From NCBI RefSeq assembly GCF_000003815.2, contig NC_049988.1, positions 10,704,829 to 10,768,828 of the forward strand: a DNA stretch of 64,000 bases, written 5' to 3'. The stretch is from Branchiostoma floridae (Eukaryota > Chordata > Leptocardii > Amphioxiformes > Branchiostomatidae). How positions within the stretch are numbered: the first letter of the stretch is position 1; each line of letters begins with the position of its first letter. The notes under the pieces were generated by a model. The model was not told the DNA's origin. It searched no databases and saw only the letters and a program-made list of their open reading frames with translations. The position numbers and the translations under genes are program-made. This document shows positions 32,801 through 44,133 of the stretch, one piece after another.

Positions 32801-34763
32801 TGCACCTTTCGTGTGGATGGCGATCGCTGAGAGACTGTATAGCGACCAAGATTAAATTTGTGCGACCTTTGATTTCATAACTGGAATATGGAGCAAGATG
32901 TAAAAGTATGATTTAAAAGACACAAAAAATGTCAAAATTGTTTTTAATCTATAAAAATTCTCTGAGGTATCTTTGGTCGCTCGACAGTCGTAACGCGATC
33001 GCAGCCGCCAGTAGATAGGTGGTTGTTTATAGGGGAAACCCTACTTTTAACATTATATACAATGTGAATAGACAAAGAGGAAAACCCTCAATACACACGT
33101 GAAAAGGCCCCCGAAAGATGACGGTTTAAGGAGCAAAAGAATAAACGGAAAACAAAACATGAGACGATCCTCTTGTAATTTGTTGACACAGACAAACATA
33201 AACAAAAACAAGCCCACAGTGTAGCCGTACCTGTAAGGAACACAAACATGTAATTAGACAGTCCCGTTTCTTCTTCTTCACACGTGGATCGGGTGTCGTT
33301 GTTGCCATGGTGACATGTTGTTCTAACGGACGCTCCGTAGTTGTACAGTCCGACTGTGAAGTGGGGGAGGGCGAAGATCATGGCTCCCGCCCACAGTAGC
33401 AGCGCGCCCAGGGACAGCGCCTTAACCTTGGCACGCCTGGTCCTGATCCAATACGTCACCAGAAGTCCTAATGCACCATTGCCGATGTCGTAACCAATGG
33501 ATACTGTGCCTGGGAATCGAACATTGAAAATATTACCCTTACTTCACCTTANNNNNNNNNNNNNNNNNNNNNNNNNNNNNNNNNNNNNNNNNNNNNNNNN
33601 NNNNNNNNNNNNNNNNNNNNNNNNNNNNNNNNNNNNNNNNNNNNNNNNNNNNNNNNNNNNNNNNNNNNNNNNNNNNNNNNNNNNNNNNNNNNNNNNNNNN
33701 NNNNNNNNNNNNNNNNNNNNNNNNNNNNNNNNNNNNNNNNNNNNNNNNNNNNNNNNNNNNNNNNNNNNNNNNNNNNNNNNNNNNNNNNNNNNNNNNNNNN
33801 NNNNNNNNNNNNNNNNNNNNNNNNNNNNNNNNNNNNNNNNNNNNNNNNNNNNNNNNNNNNNNNNNNNNNNNNNNNNNNNNNNNNNNNNNNNNNNNNNNNN
33901 NNNNNNNNNNNNNNNNNNNNNNNNNNNNNNNNNNNNNNNNNNNNNNNNNNNNNNNNNNNNNNNNNNNNNNNNNNNNNNNNNNNNNNNNNNNNNNNNNNNN
34001 NNNNNNNNNNNNNNNNNNNNNNNNNNNNNNNNNNNNNNNNNNNNNNNNNNNNNNNNNNNNNNNNNNNNNNNNNNNNNNNNNNNNNNNNNNNNNNNNNNNN
34101 NNNNNNNNNNNNNNNNNNNNNNNNNNNNNNNNNNNNNNNNNNNNNNNNNNNNNNNNNNNNNNNNNNNNNNNNNNNNNNNNNNNNNNNNNNNNNNNNNNNN
34201 NNNNNNNNNNNNNNNNNNNNNNNNNNNNNNNNNNNNNNNNNNNNNNNNNNNNNNNNNNNNNNNNNNNNNNNNNNNNNNNNNNNNNNNNNNNNNNNNNNNN
34301 NNNNNNNNNNNNNNNNNNNNNNNNNNNNNNNNNNNNNNNNNNNNNNNNNNNNNNNNNNNNNNNNNNNNNNNNNNNNNNNNNNNNNNNNNNNNNNNNNNNN
34401 NNNNNNNNNNNNNNNNNNNNNNNNNNNNNNNNNNNNNNNNNNNNNNNNNNNNNNNNNNNNNNNNNNNNNNNNNNNNNNNNNNNNNNNNNNNNNNNNNNNN
34501 NNNNNNNNNNNNNNNNNNNNNNNNNNNNNNNNNNNNNNNNNNNNNNNNNNACCAACTTGTAACAACATTAGGAAATACACATGAAAAGTGTTATATCAGT
34601 ACATTATGCTAGCACCACCATCGCTTCCTGTACTCGGGCTAGGGTAGTGACATCCCAAAAGCAATTTATCACGTGATCATGAAGCAAATGACTTTGACTA
34701 TCCTTAAAACTATAACGACGATATGATCAAAAGATAGATGTAACTTACCTCTTCAGTTGTCAT
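29842..34763 (-). CDS. OATP/SLCO organic anion transporter, 5' half (exons 1 and 4-9)
   Basis: Exons on the minus strand: 1 at 34763-34749 (MTTEE), 4 at 33509-33231, 5 at 32650-32552, 6 at 32247-32145, 7 at 31567-31446, 8 at 30693-30463 and 9 at 30037-29842. Lengths 279, 99, 103, 122 and 196 are identical to exons 4-7 and 9 of the complete copy; exon 8 is 231 against 228. Exons 2 and 3 must lie in the 999-N gap. Key features: [14 protein letters not shown] (exon 4), [14 protein letters not shown] (exon 5), and the OATP superfamily signature [12 protein letters not shown] (exon 7). Exons 8-9 encode the cytoplasmic loop and the next helices ([18 protein letters not shown]). The exon 9 donor is phase 2, matching the exon 10 needed at the left half (8591-10883). 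It probably forms one gene with that half. Confidence 0.9.
30786..31233. mobile_element. hAT-type MITE (copy 2) in OATP intron 7
   Basis: Element 30794-31225, 432 bp, flanked by the 8-bp duplication GGCTAGAA at 30786-30793 and 31226-31233. The ends TAGGGCTGGGTATCGGTAC and, inverted, TAGGGGTGGGTACCGGTAC match copy 1 at 25688-26144, as do the internal CCGGACCTG words. Confidence 0.85.
32290..32520. repeat. TGTG-rich low-complexity tract in OATP intron 5
   Basis: Irregular GTGTGT/GTCTGTGT repeats, about 230 bp, between exons 5 and 6 of the 5' OATP half. Confidence 0.7.
33552..34550. other. 999-N assembly gap covering presumed OATP exons 2-3
   Basis: A sized gap between exon 4 (start 33509) and exon 1 (34763). 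In the complete copy exons 2 and 3 (112 and 210 nt) occupy this interval, so the missing coding sequence is expected here. Confidence 0.9.
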
Positions 34764-37700
34764 CTCTGCAAGTGTCCGTCATGTCGTTCACTGTTACAAA
34801 ACTCCGATACAACCAAGGACGTTATATATCTTATATGATAACGACCTTGATACAGCGTACAAGAACTCTGAGCCTTTTTAAACTCAATTCCGACGAAACC
34901 CAAACCTATAGCTGATTTTGTATCTGGGCTTTCTAATTGCTGTGCTGACTTGACACCGTGCTCTGTGATTGATCATGAGGTACGTTAAAAGTGCATCCCT
35001 GAACCCTGCCCTACATTCACATTCTGAGAATGGACACAGCAATAACTGTTTGTACACAATTTGACTTGTCACTATTCTGGGAATGTACACTGTTGACAAC
35101 CCTGCGAAGGAATAACAACTTACAGTCCGTGGGGGGTTTACCAGATTAAAGCCGTGTTTTCATTAAATGCAACTTCAGATGGGTAATTCTTGGCCACTAG
35201 TGGATTTTATTTCTTACAATCATGGAACTGAAGCCTTGTATGTGTAATTACTGATTTATTCAAATTGTTCGTGCATTTTCTAACGTCCCAGTAGACAATT
35301 TAAATCGTGCCTGTTCAGCGACAGTTTCATCTCTACATCATCATTAAATATGATATAACTGCTGAAAGGCGCTTGTTATAATCACATTTTGTCAGTCAAC
35401 AAGATATCTTCTGAAATCACTGTGAAAACACTGGGTACAATACGTCAGCAAGTATGACGTCATATCGCGTCCAAAGAGCGGTGAAACAAATCCTTCAGAT
35501 TAGGTTGGCGTGTGAACATAGCGGGCCTACCGGATTCTGATAGCAAAGAAATCTAAGGATCGTCTGGATCCACACACACAAAAATTAAAAGCAAATTACA
35601 ATCAATGAAGACCTTTGTTGAAGACTTAAATGCCCTACATGGCTACGTACAGGCCGCAACAAAGACAAATATACACATGCTGCACGGTACAAGTCCAGTA
35701 GTCTAGTAACATCTAACGTTCGGCTTGTTCTCGCTCCTAGTTTGTTACTAGTGAAAATCTAGGATTTTACATGTATATATGCGTTAAGTAATGGTCGTTC
35801 AGTCAAAACGCATGAGAAGCACAGATTTTTTTAATGCCACTCATATGTCACGTGAAGTCATGAGGGTAAAACAAAACATCACGTGATACAATGACGTCAT
35901 GACAATGCCTGACCAATAAGTACCCATGTCTCCAGTCAATAATTTAAATTTAAAGCACGGTGATAACATCTGGCTTCATACGATCCTTAGATATTGTGCT
36001 AACTGGCATACGTAGTCTACAACCAATGGTAAAGAAAACAACATTAAAAGTTTCAGCGTTTGAAAGCTTTTAATACTACGTCCGAATCGTATCCCATAGA
36101 CACAGTATAAGACTAGTAGAACTTTATGCAATTATTACAAGCTAAATTCTATTGTTATATACCAATGATAGATGAATTAAAACTAAGAATTATGTTAACG
36201 TTGATAAAAGTAAGACATCCGGATAAACATGTTAAGAATGTTGTTTTGCTACAGCTGATATTAATCATAACCATAAAGTTATAATGAAGACTAGTTGATT
36301 ATATGATACATGATAGAATATAATAAGATGAGATACATATATATGTATGTGATACGTGCACATAACATAACATTTTAAGTTTTAACTATGATTTTTATTA
36401 TAAATACAGTACCAAACATTCCTATAAGCTCTGTTCGATATATAAATTCAGCTACATTCTGGGACCCGATAACCCTCACTGTGTACAAGTAGGCAAATAT
36501 ATCCACGAATGTTTATACGGTAGAACCAATAGTGTAAATGACATGCTGGATCCAATATGTTGACTTATTCATACCTGTAGATATCCATATATGTCTGTTT
36601 AGTTGTACTGTAAGTAGTTGTTATACATGTAGACCTTACGAAAGCCGCTGTACTTTTGCCTTGTCAATAAAGATTTTTTATAATCTAAAGCAATACAGTG
36701 CAATGACTAGCTCTTGATTCTATTATTTTGGAACATCTAAACGATATTCTATGAAAAAATGTATATAAGGCTATTATGAGAATGAAGCTTAACCAGGTTG
36801 ATACGTTTTTTCTGAGCAGCTGTCAGGGTTTTCGGTACAATTCAACTTACGCTTCGTACAGTTCCAACTAACCAATAATGCAAGGTCATATATAGACTTT
36901 ACACTGACAAAGAACCACGAGGTAAAGAAGAATAAAGGCCCAAAAGTAATGATCTGTAACTGTGTTATAATGTTTTCAAATAAAAAAGGATGAACTCACA
37001 GAAAATCCGGGAATGTCTTCAGAATGTCTGATTTACTATTTGGGACACGGTACCTCAATAGCACATAGTACGCTTGTAGCATAGGTCAAAGGTAAAATGA
37101 CCACATGTTGTACTTTGGACAAAGGTCAGGGAGGGAAAGGCACTTGTTATTTGTCCTTGGTGCGTACCACGTTTCCAAAGTAGTTACATAAGTCAATTCG
37201 AAATCAGTTATCTCACTGAACTGCGCCAAATTGCGCCAGTAGTTCGCAACGTGGCGCAAGGGGCGCAAATCGATGTTATTTGTCGACTGAAATCGAAATG
37301 TTTAAACAAAGAAAAAAATAGCAAAATGACGCAAATTCAGAGGCAACACTGCGATTTCCAGTTAAGTTATCATTTATCTTTCTTGTATCTGACTGGTGCC
37401 GGCCTAAAACGAGAATGTGGCACCCGGGCGATGTCATTTTGCTACGTATTTTCTCTTGCGTCGCTAATAACAATGACGGCAAGGGAAACTTGGCACAATT
37501 TTCAAGCGCAATTTGGCAGTCCAATAAGATATCAGCCTAATTAGCTTCTCTAAATCACTCCTATCCACTTGCCAAGCCCCTAGAATAGGAATGACTCAAT
37601 AGAGCTCTGAACAGCGAGAGTTTGTGTTACACAGAGTACATTCTTAATCAAGCCTAAAAATTCGATACTTGTCGTGAAAATCAACTTAATTTTTTAACAT

Positions 37701-37887
37701 AAGCTAAACAATCGTAAACTTGGTAAATACGTGTATCAGTATAATATGTAGGATAATCTACCACAGTCTTTTCAATGATATATATTTTATCAAATTTGTT
37801 CTTTGCTTCTCTCTTTCTGCGTCCATCTTTGTCATTAGAACATCGGTAGAAGGGTGAGCTGGGTTAACGTTAGCTGACCACGTCGAC
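34764..37887. other. Intergenic spacer between two OATP genes
   Basis: About 3.1 kb between the start of the left OATP gene and the stop codon of the complete one. It is AT-rich with no recognised exon, RNA gene or bounded transposon. The promoter of the left OATP gene should lie just right of 34763; no specific element was identified. Confidence 0.45.
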
Positions 37888-40800
37888 TCAAACGCTCTCG
37901 TCATCTAAGACAAAGCTGACCCTGTTTCTTGCCTTTTCGTCCTCTCTTTGTATGTTTTCTGCTCTGGGAATTTTAGACTCACGGCGGTTCCAGGATATCA
38001 GAGCACCGAAAAGCCCCAACACAGCCCAGCAGGAGAATATGAAGGTGAGAATGAAGAAGTAGAGACCGAGTTTGCTATTGTCGTAGATGAGACAGGCGCC
38101 GCGTTCGTCGCACGACTCCTCCCACATCAGGCAGGCCTTGTCCAGGAACGCACCGAACAGCATTGGGCACGGGATGTTAGCTGGGAGGGAAGGACAGGTA
38201 TGATGAGTTGTTACTTTCACGAAATACAGAAGTTAAATTTTAGGTGATTTCGCGCCTATCGGTTTGTCTGTCTAGACTGCCTGTCTGTGTGCCTGTCGGT
38301 TTTTCGTCTTTCTGTCTATCCACGTGTCTGTCTGTCTCAATGTGTACCTGTCTACCTGCCTTCCTTTCTCTCTGCCTGTTTGCCTCCCTGTCTGTGTATC
38401 TGTCTGCCTGTCTGTCTGTCTGCTTGCCTGTCTGTCTGTCTGTCTGTCTGCCTGCCTATCTGTCTGTCTGTCTGCCTGCCTATCTGTCTGTCTGTTGACA
38501 CTTTAAGATGGTTAGATTTTAAGACCTCTCGCGGTATGTTCTAGTACTGCAGCGGAACCCCTTGTTTTTGCATACCTGCAACAAATGTATCACCCTTCGT
38601 TTCAACTGGAATGAAGAAGTTGTGAAGAAGAGAACGTCATATTCGACTTAAATTAACGTATCTACCATGATATCTCCCTACAGACATGTGTTATTCCGCG
38701 ATTCATCTCATCTGAAGGCATCAAATCTGATCATGAGTTATCATTTTATTTTTCCTTACCGAGAAGCTTTCTAATGACGCCCTGGAACCCCAGACCCACA
38801 GAGCGCTGATCTTCGGGCACGCACCTACAGCAAAACAGTATGTGAAATGTTAGTGTAAAGAATTAGTGCAGTTTCTCACCACTACATACACACTTACAGA
38901 AAATGCAATTGAAAGCCACATCTCAAGCACGTTAAACAACCCGCCACCTTATCGAAAAGAGCAGGGGTCCTTCCCGGTGTGAGTGGATCAAACTTTACAG
39001 TCTGGACATCTTGAAAAAGCGATAATCACCTGTTATGTTACTCCTTTCACATGTGATAAAACTAGATTGAGATAGTGATAGGGAAATGTCGTTATACGTC
39101 ACCTTAAGGCCACGAACGTCAGCGCAGGACCCCACATGGCGCTAGCGACGGCGTAGTACGTCAGCATGGCGAGCACGAAGGGCAGGATCTTACAGTCACT
39201 GGCACAGTGGCCGGGCGTCACCGTGGTGAAGTTGTTAGGTGTGGTAACAGGGATGGTGGTGTCATGAGTTACACATCCACAGGAGCCGTATTCCTGAAAC
39301 AAAGTATTACTTAGTAGAAAGCAGTGAGTATTGGATCCGTGGTATCGGTGTAAGATTTGTTCGTTGGCAAGGGGACGTGCCGATCGCTCTTGCCTGGATG
39401 TTAGACCCCGCGAAAGGTTCTACCGATCCCTTGGCTATTCCCTTCGGCTGTAGGACAAACATGTCCCTCTCCAAGAGCTGGTACCTGGTGGCCTTGCCCG
39501 AGTTTTCGCCTTTCGGGGTCTAACTTTGGGAGGAGGGGGGGGGGGGCTTTGTAAAACATCCATGGGGACATGCTGACCCTAGAGTGGGAGGGGGTAACTG
39601 CGAAAGCCCTGGGAACAGTCAGTATTCTACAAATTTTAAATGTTGATAGGAGATTCAACGGCCTTAGATTAATACTAGACTCAAACAAGTCTACTAAGTT
39701 TTCCAATAAAATCATTTGTTGTGTACATCCAGTTTCTTCTAATTCTCGGTGTTGTAAGTGCGAATGAAAGTGATATATTGTCCCTTCCCTCCTGACATCA
39801 ATGAAAAGCGGTCTGCAGGCCGATTTGAGCTTTCATGAATAAATGAAGGCTCAAGCAAACAAATATTTACAACATCATCCAAGACTTACCTCACTATCTC
39901 CCACGGGCTTTGTTCGACAGCCTGCATAGCACGGGGAGAAGAACTCCACCCCACCCGTGCCGCACACAGGTTCGTAGGCAAGTGGGCAGTTGCAGTTCTT
40001 CATACAGTCGCCAGTCATCGCTGCTGCACCGTACACAGGTGTCTGAGGATTTGGTCTGGAAAAAAAAACAAAGTTGCTGAACCATTACTAACAGAGTCAC
40101 TGTAAGTACGTCGTGCGATTTATTTGTAGTAGGAACTTAAGCGAGGTTGAAGATTTAGATATTTGATCTGAAAGTTAACTTAGAGACCATTACCAAAAAG
40201 GCTTTATCAAATTCGTAGTACGATTTGTCTGTCGTAGGAGTTTCGACGAGGAGTAGAACCAACCATCGACAACGACTGTCCTTTTAGTCAGAAGAAAGTT
40301 GAGGAAATCATAGCAAGGGTGCTGATCTCCAAGCAGATTTATCGGGGGCAAAGAGTCATTGACCCCGATAGATCTGATTGACGATTAAGGGTCACCAGTT
40401 CACCATATGGTGTGGGAATGACTTAAACTTTTTAAGTTCTTGCTGAAACCTTGTGTATGGACTCTGATCCATATGGCTTTTAGATTTGCAGAGTGTCAAA
40501 GGTGCAACCTACTAATCTCCAAGCATATCCTACGGTAGCATAAGATAGCATAGTATCAAATGTTAACGTTGGTTCCGGTAGCCAATACAAACTATGGACA
40601 GGCTACACTCCTTTGTTGATACTATACTATCTTACGCTGTCGTAGGATCTACTTGCAAGTTACAACCAAAGTGGTTGATCTAATAGTAATAACATACCCA
40701 GATCCATAAGGAGCGGTAACACCCGCCATTGTGATGTTATCACAGCGCAGTAAGAAGGCGAAGGAGATGACGAACAGGGAGCTGCTGAGGATGATGGCCA

Positions 40801-41917
40801 TCTTCAGGGCTCCCGCGATGCCCAACTTAAACCTCTTCATGACGTAACCCCCCAACAGACTCCCGAGGATCCCGCCAGGGATGAAGATCATACCTACGTG
40901 TGACAATAACAGGATTTCTTGCAATTTCTAATGCTGTACAAAATTTGTACATACATGTAGATATTTTTAAGCTTATGATCAAGGGTTAATGACCCAATTT
41001 TCTTCGGTGTATAAGGTGCCATAATTCATGGCCGATTCCTATAACCACCGAATAAACGGTCGAGCACATGAAATTTGGCCTTCTGATTGGTCGACGTTGC
41101 CTGCCTATATGATAATACTGATTTGAGGTTCTGCCTTTGTCCATATGAAAGAAATAAAATGTTATAATTGTAATCTTTTGGTGTGCCTGTTTGTGTGCCC
41201 TGATCTGTGTCCGCATTTGGGCATCCTGGATGGATGTAAGACAAAAATTGTACAATTGGATATTTGGAGAACTGGGTGTCTAGTTTGACTCTGTTTCAAT
41301 GTTGTAAACATAAAGGGATGTACAATAACTATACACACATGTCTATGCGTTAGGGATACTCATTCAAATTCAAATGTTTCATTTTTTTCATATTGAGTTA
41401 CATTATAGATGGCTGGTGTGTTCAGGCTTGTACATGTGACGTGTCATTTTCACAACGCAGATTCTAAACAAATCTACAGCTTACCTACGATCACCGCTGA
41501 CCACCCAGCTGACAGAGCGAACTGACTCTCCATGTACTTGACTCCAAACGTGCCCATCCCTCCCCCTATGTAGGACATGCCGAGGGAGGATAGCATCAGA
41601 CCAATCAGCGTCCCGTTCCCAACAAGCGACCGGACCTCGCGAAACAACGTAACCCAGGGTTTCTGCGGTCTGTCCTTCGAAGTCACTTGCTGGTTTATTG
41701 ATACTGCCCTTCCTGTGGAATATTTGTGATGATAAAAAGAAGTGGTCTATGACATTGCAAGGATATACGTATTTATCAATAGAGAGGAGAGAGAGGGGAA
41801 AGAGAGAGGAGAGAGAGAGAGTAAGAGAGAGATTTAACAGTAGAGAGACAGGAGAGAGAGTGAGAGATATAGAGGAGAGAGATAGACAGAGAGTTAGAGA
41901 CGGAGAGAAGAGAAAGT

Positions 41918-41957
<40 letters not shown>

Positions 41958-44068
41958 GAGAAAGAGAGAGAGTTTAGAGTGTCTGCAGTCTATCCTAACG
42001 TTACCTGGCAGTTGTGACGGTATCCCGGCCAGCCAAGGGGACACCATGAAGGGCAGCAGGGCGAACGGCGGGACGGCGAGCCACCAGGCGCCGAGCCACC
42101 GCGCGTCGGACGGGCCAGCGGAAGGGCTGGGGGGAAAGTGAACAGGTAAAACGACAAAGATAAAGTGTGTCTTAGAGTTAAGTCAAGTGTACTTGAATAC
42201 GAAACTCATCCATTCATTCATTCATCCATTTATTCATTCATCTATTCATTCATAACAAACTGCGTTGGTGCAGTCATGAGCGATTACGTCTGTCTTAGTG
42301 TCTACAACTTCGGAACAGATCCCAAATATCCTAGTGGTATTCTCCAAGTATCCAACAACATTTCCTCCTTACACGCAAACAAACACATTAACTGATAACA
42401 ATACCTCAATTCTTACGGAGGTAAATACACCATAGATGCACCAGACTTACTTTTACCCATACAGCTCTGCATTGTAACTAAGGCAAACTTAGCGACATGA
42501 CAATTAAATCGTGGGCGCGCATGTATCAGAACTTACGGAACTGCTCCTGGTTTGTTGAAGTCGATGTAGATGTTGAGTAGTTGACCATTAAGCATGTATC
42601 CAATGGCAGGTCCAACTCCGGCTAATGCCCCAAAGATCCCTGTGAGTGGATTGTAAAATGGTTTACAAGAGAGAGATTTCAATTTCCGTAAGGGAGATAG
42701 AGTCCATGTTGATGTACGTCTTTCCTGTGCTTTTCTGTCTTGTGAAATCTATGTTCAAACGTTTAAGTTGAAACCAAAAGAGGAGACGGGATACGAGCCT
42801 CCGTCCTTCCACATCATAGACGGTAGCTTGGCCGGCTGAGATAATTAAACAAGCATTTCGTAATGGCAATGCTTTATTTTAAAAATGTTATATACTGCAT
42901 TAGACTACGTCACGGCTAAAACATTCTAAGTTTTGATTGGCTGACGGTGGAAAAAACAAAAAGAACACAGGCCAGTAAATATGTTTTCTTTTGGAAACAT
43001 AAATAGCTACATTACGGCGCACATTTAGTACCGTACCTAGGTAGAATCCTCCAGCGTTGGGTGGAGCTGTGCCTTCGATCAAGTCCGAGCCAAATGTGTA
43101 CAGTGGAATCGAGGAGGTGCCAAAAAACACCTGAGCTGTACCAAGCCATAAAAAGTACAAAAAAATGTCAGTAAAAAAAGACATGTTTGAGAAACGTTCA
43201 AGTTTAATACAGCCAACAGATGTTCCAAAGCTTTTTAAGTAGTTACACTACATTCCCATTCTTTTTACGGTTGCAGACAGCCAATAAACGTTGTTTCACA
43301 ATGGTATCAAACATTTGCACCACTACAATGCTACTCTTTGAACTGATACATGGTCTCCGTCCCTTAGGCGTCGCCATAGAATAACCGGAACAAACCTACG
43401 ATAAAGATGCATATATAGATGAATAGTCCTACTACAGTGCAATTTTTACAGTTGCAAAAAATCCCTCCGTTCCTTAGGCGTGGCCAAAAAAGGTCAGGCC
43501 AGGCCTGCGATATAAAATTAGATGGGAAACCTTGTTACGGTGCAATTTTCTACAGTTGCAAAATATGCACCCGCTCCTTAGACGTCGACAAAAAAATAAA
43601 CAAACCAGAACATACCTGCAATAAACATGAACATGTACGAGGAAAGTCCTCTCTGTCCGTCGTCACACTCAGACCCTGCCCCGTCCCCTGCCGGATCGCA
43701 GGCTTTCTCCACCAGCGAGCCGTAGTTGTACAGCCCCACCATGAAGTGCGGGAGGATCCAGATGATGGCGCCCGTGGTGAGGATCAGAGCTCCCGCCGAG
43801 AGAAGCTTGATCTTCGCCCTTCTGGATCGGACCAGGTACGTGATGATGAAGAAAATGCAGCCGGTGATTATGTCGTTACTTGTGACGATCAGTCCTGTAT
43901 AAAAGGTAATGCATAAGTAAGTAGGGGCCCAAATCGATCTTGACCTTCGCCTTTATAGCACCTACCCACATACCAAATATTATCGTAATCCATCAAGAGG
44001 TTTTTGAGTTACATTGACTATACAAAAATCTGGAAACTCAAACACACACACGGACAGAGAGAGAGAGC

Positions 44069-44133
<65 letters not shown>

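Noticed and set aside
33497-34612. Very long frames on both strands
   Set aside because: They consist almost only of N from the 999-base gap.
38244-38544. Leu/Ser/Val/Cys-rich frames
   Set aside because: They are a by-product of the CTGT tetranucleotide microsatellite.
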